Notes: generated by a model not told the origin, from the letters alone. DNA of 57,882 nucleotides from JAGXQV01 sp964505475 (GCA_964505475.1 CAZDIJ010000013.1:1-57882), one strand, 5' to 3'; positions 32,654 to 42,096 are shown, counted from the first letter of the stretch. Program-made: numbers and translations.

Positions 32654-34192
32654 ATGGAACCGACCGCCCAGGACGAAATCGCGGCACTCCACGCGAAAAT
32701 CGCAACCCTCACCAACGCCGCGCGTTACCTCAAGCAGGAACTGGAAAAATCCCAGGCGAAGGAAGCCGGGCAAAACCGCCAGATGGACGCGCTGGCCGAG
32801 GCGGTGGTGCGCATCTCCCTGTATCACGACTCCATCCGCCAGGTGGTGGAGAAAAGCGTCAAAATGCTGCACCAGGGGGAAAAGGATCAGCTTTATCGCC
32901 ACGCCCTTGCCACCGCCCTGGAACTCGCCCAGGCGCGTTTCGGCATTCTGGAGGTGCGGGACGATGCGCATGAAGCGCAACGTTTCGTCACGGCGAACCT
33001 GCCCGCCGAAATCGAAAGCGCCCTGACGCAACTCCCGCAGGACAAGCATCTGACCGCGGAATTCCGCCACCTGGCGGAAAATTACTGCACAGGACTAACC
33101 TGCGCCACGCCGGCCGTGGTCGCCGCCCTGCCCGGCGCGGCGCAGCGCCACAACGTCCTGGAAGTGCCGCTGCCGCTGAGTTCGGGCATCATCCGGGCGG
33201 TCGTGTCGCTGGCCTGCAAGGAGGGGGCGGAAGGCTTCAACGACCACGACGTGCTGATCCTCGAAATGTTCGCCAGCGAAATCGCCCATCTGCTGGAACG
33301 CGAAGAGCTGATGGAAGCGCTGCGCCAGCGCAACCGCGACCTGGATGTCGAAAAGCAGGCGCAGGCGGTGCTGATCGCCAAACTCCAGGATGCCCAGACG
33401 CAGTTGCTGCAAGCGGAAAAAATGGCGGCCATCGGGCAACTGGCGGCGGGCGTCGCGCACGAAATCAACAACCCCATCGGTTTCGTCTATTCCAACCTCG
33501 GCTCGCTGGAAAAATACCTGCAAAACGTCATCGCCGCCCTGGTCATCTACGACGAGGCGGAAACCGCCCTGGCGGGAAACGACAAGGCGCTGGAGACCAT
33601 CCGCGAGTGGAAAAAGAAGGCGGACATCGACTTTCTCAAGGAAGACATGCGCGCGCTCATCGCCGAATCGCGCGACGGCGTCAGCCGGGTGAAGAAAATC
33701 ATCGAAGACCTCAAGGAATTTTCCCGCCTCGACCAATCCGACGAATGGCAGTTCATCGACCTGCGCCGCGCCCTGGAAAGCACGCTCAACATGGTGCTGA
33801 GCGGCACCGAACAGCGCATCGAGGCACATGGCGAATACGCCGCCGTCCCGGAAGTGGAATGCCTGCCCCAGCAGATCAATCAGGTTTTCATGAACATCCT
33901 GCTCAATGCCGTGCAAGCGATTCAGGACAAAGGAACCATCACGGTGCGCACCGGCACGGAGGACGGTGAAGCCTGGGTGGAAATCGCCGACAGCGGCGCG
34001 GGCATCGCCGCAAACGACCTGCCCCGGATTTTCGAGCCTTTCTTCACCACCCGCCCGGTGGGCAAGGGCGTTGGGCTGGGGCTGTCGGTCGCCTACACCC
34101 TGGTCAAGAAACACCGCGGCCACATCGACGTAAAAAGCACGCCCGGCCAGGGCGCCACCTTCCGCATCCGCTTACCCCTCAAGCGCGGCTGA
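32654..34192 (+). CDS. Soluble GAF-type sensor histidine kinase
   Basis: Cytoplasmic sensor kinase of 512 residues with no membrane segment. Layout: an N-terminal coiled coil (~1-45), a GAF-like domain (~75-215), a second coiled coil, the dimerisation H-box with phospho-acceptor His269 in LAAGVAHEINNPIGFVYSN, and a HATPase domain with N-box FMNILLNAVQAI, ADSGAGIAANDL, FEPFFTTRPVGKGVGLGLS. I chose the ATG at 32654 because the upstream part of the frame lies in the leuC promoter region. No response regulator is adjacent. It ends with a 14-base overlap, tail to tail, with the MFS gene. Confidence 0.9.
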   Translation: MEPTAQDEIAALHAKIATLTNAARYLKQELEKSQAKEAGQNRQMDALAEAVVRISLYHDSIRQVVEKSVKMLHQGEKDQLYRHALATALELAQARFGILEVRDDAHEAQRFVTANLPAEIESALTQLPQDKHLTAEFRHLAENYCTGLTCATPAVVAALPGAAQRHNVLEVPLPLSSGIIRAVVSLACKEGAEGFNDHDVLILEMFASEIAHLLEREELMEALRQRNRDLDVEKQAQAVLIAKLQDAQTQLLQAEKMAAIGQLAAGVAHEINNPIGFVYSNLGSLEKYLQNVIAALVIYDEAETALAGNDKALETIREWKKKADIDFLKEDMRALIAESRDGVSRVKKIIEDLKEFSRLDQSDEWQFIDLRRALESTLNMVLSGTEQRIEAHGEYAAVPEVECLPQQINQVFMNILLNAVQAIQDKGTITVRTGTEDGEAWVEIADSGAGIAANDLPRIFEPFFTTRPVGKGVGLGLSVAYTLVKKHRGHIDVKSTPGQGATFRIRLPLKRG

Positions 34193-35333
34193 CGGCATCC
34201 GTCCCGGTCCGCCACGCCACCAGCAGCCAGGCCGCCAGCGCGCAGGCGGCGGCGATGGTGAAGGTGTGCGCCGCCCCCAATCCGTCCCAGACCATCCCGG
34301 CATAGAGTCCACCCAGGGTGCCGCCGGCGCCGAAGGTGAAGCTGTTGTAGAGCGCCTGGCCGCGCGACTGGTGCTTGCCGCGGAAGAAGCGGTGCACCAT
34401 CTCCACCGCCGCCGCGTGATAGACGCCGAAGGTGATGGCGTGGAGCAGTTGCGCCACCAGCACCACGGCCACCCATCCCACCCCCCAGCCGATCATCAGG
34501 AAGCGCAGCACGGCGCAGGCAAAGCTCCCCAACAGCATCCCGCGCAGGGAAAAGCGGCGCGTCAGGCGCGGCATCCACAGGAAAATACCGATTTCCGCCA
34601 CCACCCCGAGCGACCACAACAGCCCCACGCTGCTCTTGCTGTAGCCGTGATCGACCAGGTAAATCGAGTAAAAAGTGTAATACGGCCCATGCGCCGCCGC
34701 CATCAGGAAACCGCCGAGGAAGAACGCCAGCACCGCCGGACGGCGCAGCACGTGCCACAGCGGCAGATGGTCGCCGTCGTGGGCGACGATCGGCGCTTCC
34801 GGGATTTGGCGGGAGAGCAGCGCCAGCCCGACCATGATGGCGAGAATCGCCCACAGCAGCATGCGGATCGGCATGAAGTCGAAAAGGTAGCCCAGGCCGA
34901 TGACCGTGACGATGAAACCGATCGACCCCCACAGGCGGATGCGCCCGTATTTGGCGGTGCTGTCACCCAGATGGCTCAGGGTGGTGGCCTCCACCAGGGG
35001 CAGCGAAGCGCTCCAGAAAATGCTAATCAGCGACATGACCAGAAACAGCCACCAGAAGCTGGTGACGAAGAACATCCCGAGAAAGCTCGCCAGGCTCAGG
35101 AACGCCGCAAGCTGCACGATCATCACGCGCCGCCCGAGATGATCGGCCACCCAGCCCCAGACGTTGGGCGCGAAAATGCGCATCACCTGGAACAGCGACA
35201 TCAGCACGCCGATTTCGAAGGCGTCGAATTCCAGCGACTTGAGATACAGCCCCCAGAACGGCGCCATCGCCCCGACGAAGGCGAAATAGAAGAAATAGAA
35301 GCCGGACAGGCGCCAGTAGGGAATGCCGTGCAT
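34179..35333 (-). CDS. MFS transporter, 12-helix
   Basis: A 384-residue member of the major facilitator superfamily with about 12 hydrophobic segments. It starts MHGIPYWRLSGFYFFYFAFV; the loop 2-3 signature is present as WGWVADHLGRR. It resembles the MFS_1-like group of HcaT/LacY-type symporters. The substrate cannot be told. The frame is open upstream to 35456 but that part is the palindrome region, so I use the ATG at 35331-35333. Its 3' end overlaps the histidine kinase gene by 14 bases. Confidence 0.85.
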   Translation of the reverse strand: MHGIPYWRLSGFYFFYFAFVGAMAPFWGLYLKSLEFDAFEIGVLMSLFQVMRIFAPNVWGWVADHLGRRVMIVQLAAFLSLASFLGMFFVTSFWWLFLVMSLISIFWSASLPLVEATTLSHLGDSTAKYGRIRLWGSIGFIVTVIGLGYLFDFMPIRMLLWAILAIMVGLALLSRQIPEAPIVAHDGDHLPLWHVLRRPAVLAFFLGGFLMAAAHGPYYTFYSIYLVDHGYSKSSVGLLWSLGVVAEIGIFLWMPRLTRRFSLRGMLLGSFACAVLRFLMIGWGVGWVAVVLVAQLLHAITFGVYHAAAVEMVHRFFRGKHQSRGQALYNSFTFGAGGTLGGLYAGMVWDGLGAAHTFTIAAACALAAWLLVAWRTGTDAVSRA

Positions 35334-35347
35334 TTTGAGTTTGTTCA

Positions 35348-35403
35348 CCGCGAAGGCGCGAAGGCGCGGAGAAATTTTCCTCCGCGCCTTCGCACCTCCG
35401 CGG
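35348..35403. repeat. Intergenic palindrome between aroC and the MFS gene
   Basis: 24-bp arms with two mismatches, left CCGCGAAGGCGCGAAGGCGC... at 35348-35371 and right at 35380-35403, with an AT-rich 8-base loop (AAATTTTC). The right arm abuts the aroC stop. It may end or stabilise aroC mRNA. It is similar in style to the palindrome at 30225-30292. Confidence 0.7.
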
Positions 35404-36513
35404 TCAGCCGTCGCCTTCCAGCCTGCCGGCGATCTTCGGCGTGCGGCACGCCACATCGCCGCACTGGGCGCGGTGGCGCAAGGCGTGGTCGATCAGGGTG
35501 AGCGCCAGCATCGCCTCGGCGATGGGCGTGGCGCGGATGCCGACGCACGGATCATGACGTCCCTCGGTGGAAACGGTGGCCGGGTTGCCCGCCTTGTCGA
35601 TCGACTGGCGCGGGATACGGATGCTGGAAGTCGGCTTGATGGCGATGTTGACCACGATCTCCTGGCCGGTGGAAATGCCGCCGAGGATGCCGCCCGCATG
35701 GTTGGACAGGAAGCGGTGCGGCGTCAACTCGTCGCCGTGCTCGCTGCCCTTCTGGACGATGGATGCGAAACCTGCGCCGATCTCCACCCCTTTCACCGCG
35801 TTGATGCCCATCATGGCATGGGCGATGTCCGCATCGAGGCGGTCGTAGACCGGTTCGCCCCAGCCAACGGGACAGCCTTCGGCCACCACCGTGATCTTCG
35901 CCCCCACCGAATCGCCTTCCTTGCGCAACTCGTCCATGTAGGCTTCGAGTTGCGCCACGTAACGGTCGTCGGCGGCGAAGAAGGGATTGCTCGCCACCAT
36001 CTCCCAGGCGTGGAACGGCACCTCGATGGGACCGAGCTGCGACAGATAGCCGCGCACCGTCACCCCATAGCGCTCCGCCAGCCACTTCTTGGCGATCGCC
36101 CCCGCCGCCACCCGCACCGCCGTCTCGCGCGCCGAGGAACGCCCGCCGCCGCGATAGTCGCGGATGCCGTATTTCTGCCAGTAGGTGTAATCGGCATGGC
36201 CGGGGCGGAAAGTCTCGGCGATGCCGCCGTAGTCCTTGCTGCGCTGATCCTCGTTGCGGATCAGCAAGCCGATGGGCGTGCCGGTGGTCTTGCCCTCGAA
36301 CACCCCGGAAAGAATCTCCACCGTATCCGACTCGCGCCGCTGGGTAACGTGGCGCGAAGTGCCCGGCTTGCGCCGGTCGAGCTCCAGTTGAATATCCGCC
36401 GCGCAAAGCTCCAGCCCCGGCGGGCAGCCGTCCACCACGCAGCCGATAGCCGGGCCGTGGGATTCGCCGAAGGAAGTGACGGTGAAAAGTTTACCGATGG
36501 TGTTGCCGGACAT
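35404..36513 (-). CDS. aroC: Chorismate synthase
   Basis: Last enzyme of the shikimate pathway; FMN-dependent elimination from EPSP to chorismate. The 369-residue product contains MSGNTIGKLFTVTSFGESHG, GCVVDGCPPG, the RPGHADYTYWQKYGIRDYRG region with GGRSSARETAVRVAAGA, and near the end GRHDPCVGIRATPIAEAM. It is single in its context, with the MFS gene downstream beyond a palindrome. Confidence 0.97.
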   Translation of the reverse strand: MSGNTIGKLFTVTSFGESHGPAIGCVVDGCPPGLELCAADIQLELDRRKPGTSRHVTQRRESDTVEILSGVFEGKTTGTPIGLLIRNEDQRSKDYGGIAETFRPGHADYTYWQKYGIRDYRGGGRSSARETAVRVAAGAIAKKWLAERYGVTVRGYLSQLGPIEVPFHAWEMVASNPFFAADDRYVAQLEAYMDELRKEGDSVGAKITVVAEGCPVGWGEPVYDRLDADIAHAMMGINAVKGVEIGAGFASIVQKGSEHGDELTPHRFLSNHAGGILGGISTGQEIVVNIAIKPTSSIRIPRQSIDKAGNPATVSTEGRHDPCVGIRATPIAEAMLALTLIDHALRHRAQCGDVACRTPKIAGRLEGDG

Positions 36514-36654
36514 GATGAATCCTAAAGCCTATCTGAACGCGGCAAGTTTACCATATGGGAAAAGCTATCCGGCTTGGCTTGCAATGCGGAACGCTCTATG
36601 AATTGATTGCATCAGCCAATACCGTAAAATTGGCCGACGATTCATTTTTGGGCA

Positions 36655-36739
36655 CCCTCACCCCAACCCCTCTCCCGCCCGCGGGCGAGGGGCTTTACCT
36701 CCCTTCTCCCGCAGGCGGGAGAAGGGCAGGGGATGAGGG
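36655..36739. repeat. Compound GC-rich intergenic palindrome
   Basis: Outer arms CCCTCACCCC / GGGGATGAGGG enclose two hairpins, CCCCTCTCCCGC..GCGGGCGAGGGG and CTTCTCCCGC..GCGGGAGAAG. Variants of the same core occur in frame in lpdA (48334-48372) and aceF (50154-50330). The rest of the 36514-36781 gap shows no gene I can support. Confidence 0.7.
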
Positions 36740-36781
36740 CATACCGGCAGATGGCGAAAGTTGTTCGAAGGCAAATAAATC

Positions 36782-37066
36782 ATGATCGTCACCGTTCAAG
36801 AAGCTCGCCCAACCGGGGACTACCGGGTGTGGCTCAGATTCAGCACCGGCGAAGCAGGTGAAGTGGACTTGCGCGACGTGGTGTTCAAATACCCCGCCGC
36901 CGCACCGTTGCGCGAAACAGCGCGGTTCAAACAGTTCTATCTCGACACTTGGCCCACCCTGGCGTGGGACTGCGGCTTCGACATATCTCCCGAAACCCTT
37001 TACGAACGCCTGACCGGCAAGGCGCCCGCCTGGGCGGAAACGCCCCCCTTGCGCCCCGCCGCCTGA
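36782..37066 (+). CDS. DUF2442 family protein
   Basis: A 94-residue protein whose pattern (YRVWLRFSTGEAGEVDLRDVV, here split by the usual beta hairpins, and AWDCGFDISPETLYE) fits DUF2442. Such genes often sit beside a DUF4160 gene in toxin-antitoxin-like pairs; no DUF4160 partner is visible, the upstream 240 bases being mostly repeat. Function unknown. Confidence 0.75.
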   Translation: MIVTVQEARPTGDYRVWLRFSTGEAGEVDLRDVVFKYPAAAPLRETARFKQFYLDTWPTLAWDCGFDISPETLYERLTGKAPAWAETPPLRPAA

Positions 37067-37232
37067 TCCTCAAGCCTTTTCCGGTTCTTTCCCCAGGATG
37101 GCTGCTTCCACCTCGGCGGCGGCTTGTCGCCGCAGGCGCTCAGCCTCGGCGCGAAGGGCAGCGGCGCGGTGGCGGGCATCCCCAATGGCTGAGACAAGGG
37201 CTTGCTGGGTGGAAGTGGCTGGCGCGGCGCTT

Positions 37233-37604
37233 TTACACGTAGGACTTGAACGACTTGCGGTTGCCCGGCTTCTTCTTCTGGATCACCACGCCCTTGACCG
37301 CCTCGATGCCGGCGACCTCCTCGGTGGGGTAATTGGGGTTGAGCGCCGCGAGGTAATGGCGCCCGTCCTTGATCCGCAATTGGCGGAAGGTGTATTCGTC
37401 GTTGTGGTAGGCGACCACGAAGGAGCCGTCTTGCGCCAGGCCTTCCGGCTCGACCACGATGATGTCGCCGTCCTCGAACTCGGGCAGCATGGCGTCGCCC
37501 AGCACCATCAGGGCGTAGGGTTCGGCGCCGGCGCAGGCGTCCACTTCGTCTTCCTCCTCCCGCTCGGGGAGGATGGGTATGATTTTTTTAGGGTTCATCG
37601 ACAT
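37233..37604 (-). CDS. S24/LexA-like protein lacking the Ser-Lys dyad
   Basis: A 123-residue protein with the LexA C-terminal fold pattern: ALMVLGDAMLPEFEDGDIIV, then GSFVVAYHNDEYTFRQLRI. In active S24 peptidases the first motif reads GDSM, with Ser as nucleophile, and the second has Lys just before the RL or QL; here Ser is Ala and Lys is Arg. It also lacks an N-terminal DNA-binding domain. It is likely a catalytically dead relative, perhaps a binding or regulatory protein. The start at 37604 (MSMNPKKI) has GGGA 6 bases upstream. It is divergent from the HD-GYP gene with 53 bases between starts. Confidence 0.8.
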   Translation of the reverse strand: MSMNPKKIIPILPEREEEDEVDACAGAEPYALMVLGDAMLPEFEDGDIIVVEPEGLAQDGSFVVAYHNDEYTFRQLRIKDGRHYLAALNPNYPTEEVAGIEAVKGVVIQKKKPGNRKSFKSYV

Positions 37605-37657
37605 TATTTTCCCGTTGGTCTTTGTCCCAATTATACTTGGGTAAAACAAACCCGCCC

Positions 37658-38869
37658 ATGCCCATGATAAAGCGCGTCCCAACCGAACAGTTGCAGCCCG
37701 GCATGTACATCCACGACCTCAATTGCGGCTGGCTGTCGCACCCGTTCGTGCTCAACCAGTTCAAACTTTCGTCGCCGGCCGAAATCGAGCGCATCGCCAG
37801 CTATGGCATCAAGGAAGTGTACATCGACACCGAACTCGGCAGCGACGTGCCGGGGGCGCAGACCCAGGCCGAAATCCACGAGGAACTCGACCGCAAGCTG
37901 GCGGGCGTGGCGAGTGAACGGGAAAAACCACCGCCCCACACCGCGGTGGACGAGGAAATGGCATACGCGAAAAAAGTGTATTCCGAGGCCAACCAGGTGA
38001 TCCACGACATCCTGGCCGAAGCGCGCTTCGGCAAGCAGATCGAGCTGGAGAAGATCGAGCCGGTGGTGGAAAAAATGACGCTTTCGGTGCTGCGCAACTC
38101 CGGCGCCCTGACCAGCCTGGGGCTGGTCAAGCAGAAGGACAACTACACTTTCCAGCACTCGGTCAGCGTCGGGGTGCTGCTGATCGGTTTTTGCCAATAC
38201 CTCCACCTGGGCCGGGAAATCATCCATCAAGCGGCGGTCGGCGGCCTGCTGCACGACATCGGCAAGATGAAAACCCCCGACGGGATTCTCAACAAACCGG
38301 CCAAGCTGTCCGACGAGGAATTCGCCGTGATGAAGCGGCATGTCGAAGACGGCGTCGCCGTCCTGCGCGAGACTCCCGGAATTTCACCGGCATCGCTGGC
38401 CATTGCCGCGCAGCACCATGAGCGGGTGGACGGCAGCGGCTACCCGGCCAGCCTGAAGGATGGCGCCATTTCCCAACTCGGCCAGATGGCCGCCATCATT
38501 GACGTTTACGACGCCATCACCTCCACCCGCATCTACCATCGGGCGATGGAGCCGACTGCGGCGTTGCGCAAGTTGCTGGAATGGAGCAAGTTTCATTTCA
38601 ACGAGGAATTGGTGCAACATTTCATCCGCTGCATCGGCATCTATCCGGTCGGCACCCTGGTCGGGCTGGAAAGTGGGCTGCTCGGGGTGGTGGTCGAGGA
38701 AGGCGCGCGCAATCTGCTGCATCCCGTGGTGCGGGTGGTCTACGACGGCAAAAAACATTGCGCCGTGGCGCCGCGCGACATCGACCTCGCGCAGCGGACG
38801 GCGCACGACCGCATCGTCGGCCACGAATCGGCCGAAAAATGGCGAATCAATCCGCGCCGGTATCTGTAG
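37658..38869 (+). CDS. HD-GYP domain c-di-GMP phosphodiesterase
   Basis: A 403-residue soluble protein. An N-terminal DUF3391-like segment (~1-130, LQPGMYIHDLNCGWLSHPF) precedes an HD-GYP domain: QHSVSVGVLLIGFC, GGLLHDIGKMKTPDGILNKP, HHERVDGSGYP, DVYDAITSTRIYH. The GYP-equivalent reads SGYP and the HD pair is present, so hydrolysis of c-di-GMP is expected. The ATG at 37658 is chosen over an upstream TTG. It starts a block of signalling genes reaching to 46.8 kb and converges with the SpoIIE-type gene, overlapping it by 23 bases. Confidence 0.92.
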   Translation: MPMIKRVPTEQLQPGMYIHDLNCGWLSHPFVLNQFKLSSPAEIERIASYGIKEVYIDTELGSDVPGAQTQAEIHEELDRKLAGVASEREKPPPHTAVDEEMAYAKKVYSEANQVIHDILAEARFGKQIELEKIEPVVEKMTLSVLRNSGALTSLGLVKQKDNYTFQHSVSVGVLLIGFCQYLHLGREIIHQAAVGGLLHDIGKMKTPDGILNKPAKLSDEEFAVMKRHVEDGVAVLRETPGISPASLAIAAQHHERVDGSGYPASLKDGAISQLGQMAAIIDVYDAITSTRIYHRAMEPTAALRKLLEWSKFHFNEELVQHFIRCIGIYPVGTLVGLESGLLGVVVEEGARNLLHPVVRVVYDGKKHCAVAPRDIDLAQRTAHDRIVGHESAEKWRINPRRYL

Positions 38870-40025
38870 ACGCGGAACAATCGACCAGCGCCAGCGATAC
38901 GTCGTCGTGGGCGCGCCGCGCGCCGAGATGCCGCCGCTGCGCCTCCCGGATGGCGTCCAGCCATTGCCCGGCGGGAAGGCCGGCTATCGCCTGCAACACC
39001 CTGTCCACCCCCAGCGCCTCGCCCGCCTCGTTTTCCGCTTCCAGCAGCCCGTCGGAAAACATCAGCAGGTGGCCCGGCTCCCGCCAGCGGAACAGCACCG
39101 GGTGGGCGACAAAGGTCTTGTCGAGAATGCCCAGCGGCAAATTCACCGAAGCGAAGGCATGCACCAGCTTGCCCGCGACATCGACGAACAGCGCCGCCGG
39201 ATTGCCGCCGATCCAGATTTCGACGGCTTGGCTCACGGTATCGACGGAAGCCAGGGTGGCGGCGACGAAGCGGTCGGTCGGGGATTGTTCCTTGATCGTC
39301 AGGTTCATTTCCTCGACGATGGCGCCGACCGGGTAACCCTTTTCCACCATGCGGTAGAAAATCCGCTTGAGCGGCAGCAGGTTCAGCGCCGCCGGCAAGC
39401 CATGCCCGGTCGAATCCGCCACCATCGCAAACAGCCTGCCGCTCCTGCCGCGCGCGGCGGCGATCAGGTCGCCGCTCACCACGTCGGAAGGCTGCAACCA
39501 GTAATGCAGTCCTTCCTCGCGCAGGCCGTCGGCCTGCATCATCCGCTCCATCAGTTGCGCGACCAGGCGGCGCTCTTCTTCCGCCGCCGCATGATACAGC
39601 TCGAGCTGGGCGTTTTTCAGCTTCAGCTCGCGCTGGGCGAACAGCACCCGCAGGCTCTTTTCGATGGCGCGCCGCAAGGCATGATAATCCACCGGCTTGA
39701 GCACGTAGCCGTCGATGCCGATGGCGATGGCGCGCAGCAGGTATTTGGCGTCGTTGAAGGCGGTGGTCATGATGATCGGCGTGTCGGGACTCTCCGCGCG
39801 AATTTTCTCGGCCATTTCCAGGCCGTCCATCACCGGCATCATGATGTCGCTGACCACCAGGTCGGGCTTTTCCCGACCGAACATTTCCAGCCCCTGCGCG
39901 CCGTCGCAAGCGACATGGAGAGCGCCGGCGATCTTGCCCAGCATGTGGGTGAACTGGATGCGCACGTCGGCATCGTCCTCGACGTACAGAATGGAAAGGG
40001 TATCCGGTAACGGGTCGCCGCTCAT
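38847..40025 (-). CDS. Response regulator with SpoIIE/PP2C-type phosphatase output
   Basis: A 392-residue protein: receiver domain ~10-125 (ILYVEDDADVR acidic pocket, phospho-Asp in DLVVSDIMMPVMDGLE, LKPVD switch Lys), a coiled-coil linker (~130-165), and a PP2C-like phosphatase with metal-binding motifs PSDVVSGDLIAA, VADSTGHGLPAALNL, FSDGLLEAE and DDVSLALV. Such RsbU-like proteins dephosphorylate anti-sigma-factor antagonists; no such partner is in the window. It overlaps the upstream hybrid kinase gene by 4 bases (ATGA), so that kinase is the likely phosphodonor. Confidence 0.92.
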   Translation of the reverse strand: MSGDPLPDTLSILYVEDDADVRIQFTHMLGKIAGALHVACDGAQGLEMFGREKPDLVVSDIMMPVMDGLEMAEKIRAESPDTPIIMTTAFNDAKYLLRAIAIGIDGYVLKPVDYHALRRAIEKSLRVLFAQRELKLKNAQLELYHAAAEEERRLVAQLMERMMQADGLREEGLHYWLQPSDVVSGDLIAAARGRSGRLFAMVADSTGHGLPAALNLLPLKRIFYRMVEKGYPVGAIVEEMNLTIKEQSPTDRFVAATLASVDTVSQAVEIWIGGNPAALFVDVAGKLVHAFASVNLPLGILDKTFVAHPVLFRWREPGHLLMFSDGLLEAENEAGEALGVDRVLQAIAGLPAGQWLDAIREAQRRHLGARRAHDDVSLALVDCSASTDTGAD

Positions 40026-42004
40026 GCTCTCTTCTCCCCTGATGCTTCACCCGCCAGCGGCAGGATCAGGCTGAATTCGGCGCCGCCGTCGATGTTGCGG
40101 AACAGTATTCGCCCGTTCATGTTGTTTTCGATGATGGTTTTCGACATGTACAGCCCGATGCCGGTACCCCTCTCCTTGGTAGTGTAGTATGGATCGAATA
40201 TATTCGCCGATACCGCCTCGGGAATGCCGCCGGCGTTGTCGCGTATCGTCACGCCGCCCCGCCCGTTCTCGCTGGAGTAGGTGATATGGATGCAGGGGTC
40301 GGCGATCCGGCGCTCCAGCGCGGCCTCCTTGGCATTGGCCAGAATATTCAGCAGCACCTGGCCGAATTCGTTGGGATAGCCCCACAGCGTCAGATCCTCG
40401 CCTTCCTCGCATTGCACCCGGATATTGTTGCTCCTGAAGCTGGCTTCCAGCAGCGACAAGGTATCGCGCAAGGCTCCCCGGAGACTGAATTCTTCCGGCT
40501 GTTTGTGCGGGCGGAAAAAATTGCGGAAATCGTCGATGGTGGTGGACATTTTCTGGATCAGGCGTGCGCCGTCATGGATATAGTCTTCCAGCGATTCCCG
40601 CTTCAGCATGCCGTCCTCGTAATCGAGCAGGATGTTCTGCAACAGGATCGACAAGGCGTTGAGCGGCTGGCGCCACTGGTGGGCGATGTTGCCGATCATC
40701 TCGCCCATCGCGGCATGGCGCGATTGCTGGATCAGCAGATGCTCGGTTTCGCGCTCCTTGGCGATCGCCTCCGCCACGCGCTGCTCCAGCGTTTCGTTGA
40801 GCCGCTGCAAGGCGTTCTCCGCCTGCTTGCGCTCGGTGATGTCCTCATAGGCGATGAGCAGCCCGCTCACCCCGCCTTTCAGATCGTGCAGCGGGATCTT
40901 GCTGACATCCAGCCAGACGGCGTCGCCTTGCCGGGTATGCTGGCTGATGCGGTGGTATTCCGGCTCGTCCGACTCCATCGCCTGCTTGTCCGAAAGCGCC
41001 AAAAACTGCGCTAGCTCCGGGTCGGAATGCAGGTCGAAGTCGGTCTTGCCGACGATTTCCATCGGGTCGCCCAGCCCCACGGCCTGGGCGGCGGCGCGGT
41101 TGCAGCCGCGGAACACCGAATCGCGGTCCTTCCAGAAGATATGCTGGGGAATATTGTCCATCACCCGTTGCAGGAAATATTCACGCTCCAGGAGTTTTTG
41201 CTGGGCGCGCATCAAAACCCTTTCGCTATGCTGGCGCAGCGTGGTATCGCGGAAAGTCAGCACGACGCCGGTAACCGATTCGCCCTCGCGGATCGGCGCG
41301 GCGTTCACTTCGACCGGCAGCACCGACAGGTCGCGGCGCCAGAAGACATCCTCGACCAGATGGCGGGTTTTGCCGTCGGCCAGGGTCTGGCGATAGGGGC
41401 AATCCCGCTCCGCATAGGGCGTGCCGTCGGGTTTACGCTGATGGATCAATTGATGCAGCGGCTGCCCGAGTATCTGGTCGAGCGGCCAGCCCAGCATCCG
41501 GCAGGCGGAAGGGTTGGCGTAGCGCAACACGCCATCCCGGTCGAAAACGCACACGCCCTCGCTCACCGAAGTCAGGATGGATTCGTATTGCTGCTTGATT
41601 TGCTGGACGGCGCGCTCGTTCTTTTTGCGCTCCAGCGCGTAGCGGATTACTTGAGCCAGCCGGCATCCTTCGATGCCGCCCTTGACGAGGTAGTCCTGGG
41701 CGCCGAGATGGATCGCCCGTTCGGCCAGTTTTTCGTCGGCCAGGCCGGTCAGGACGACGATAGGCAAGGAGGGCGCGCATTCCAGCAGGCGGCTGACCGA
41801 ATCCAGCCCGGCGCTGTCCGGCAACGTCAGATCGAGCAACAGCAGATCAGGGGGTTCCCGCCGCACCTGGCCGATCGTCTCGGCCAGGGTCGCGGCGTGA
41901 TGCAACGCGATCCCGCCGCCGACTTCGCCCAACAATTCCCTGACCAGACGTGCGTCGGCGGGGTTGTCCTCCACCAGCAGCACGCTGATTGCCTGGCTAT
42001 CCAT
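40022..42004 (-). CDS. Receiver-PAS-PAS histidine kinase
   Basis: A 660-residue cytoplasmic kinase. Receiver domain ~5-120 (VLLVEDNPADARLV, phospho-Asp in LLLLDLTLPDSAG, VKGG), PAS 1 ~140-265 (ILTSVSEGVCVFDRDGVLRY), PAS 2 ~275-395 (VMDNIPQHIFWKDRDSVFRG), coiled coil, H-box with His in IGNIAHQWRQPLNALSI, and HATPase (VLLNILANAKEAA, RDNAGGIPEA, GTGIGLYMSKTII). The HQWRQPL type is common in Fe- and S-cycling proteobacteria. The N-terminal receiver suggests it is itself a target in a phosphorelay. The start at 42004 is preceded by a G-rich ribosome site. It is coupled to the SpoIIE-type regulator by ATGA. Confidence 0.92.
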   Translation of the reverse strand: MDSQAISVLLVEDNPADARLVRELLGEVGGGIALHHAATLAETIGQVRREPPDLLLLDLTLPDSAGLDSVSRLLECAPSLPIVVLTGLADEKLAERAIHLGAQDYLVKGGIEGCRLAQVIRYALERKKNERAVQQIKQQYESILTSVSEGVCVFDRDGVLRYANPSACRMLGWPLDQILGQPLHQLIHQRKPDGTPYAERDCPYRQTLADGKTRHLVEDVFWRRDLSVLPVEVNAAPIREGESVTGVVLTFRDTTLRQHSERVLMRAQQKLLEREYFLQRVMDNIPQHIFWKDRDSVFRGCNRAAAQAVGLGDPMEIVGKTDFDLHSDPELAQFLALSDKQAMESDEPEYHRISQHTRQGDAVWLDVSKIPLHDLKGGVSGLLIAYEDITERKQAENALQRLNETLEQRVAEAIAKERETEHLLIQQSRHAAMGEMIGNIAHQWRQPLNALSILLQNILLDYEDGMLKRESLEDYIHDGARLIQKMSTTIDDFRNFFRPHKQPEEFSLRGALRDTLSLLEASFRSNNIRVQCEEGEDLTLWGYPNEFGQVLLNILANAKEAALERRIADPCIHITYSSENGRGGVTIRDNAGGIPEAVSANIFDPYYTTKERGTGIGLYMSKTIIENNMNGRILFRNIDGGAEFSLILPLAGEASGEKRA

Positions 42005-42096
42005 GGTTTCCCCCCGTGCCGGTCTTCGGCCGCAATGCACTGGCTCATTGCGGGGCGCTCATCTACAATTTAGCATAATTCATAAGGGGTTCAGAA

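Noticed and set aside
36555..36785. A 76-codon ORF overlapping the DUF2442 start by ATGA
   Set aside because: About one third of it is the palindromic repeat at 36655-36739 and the rest has no recognisable family; the overlap alone is not enough.
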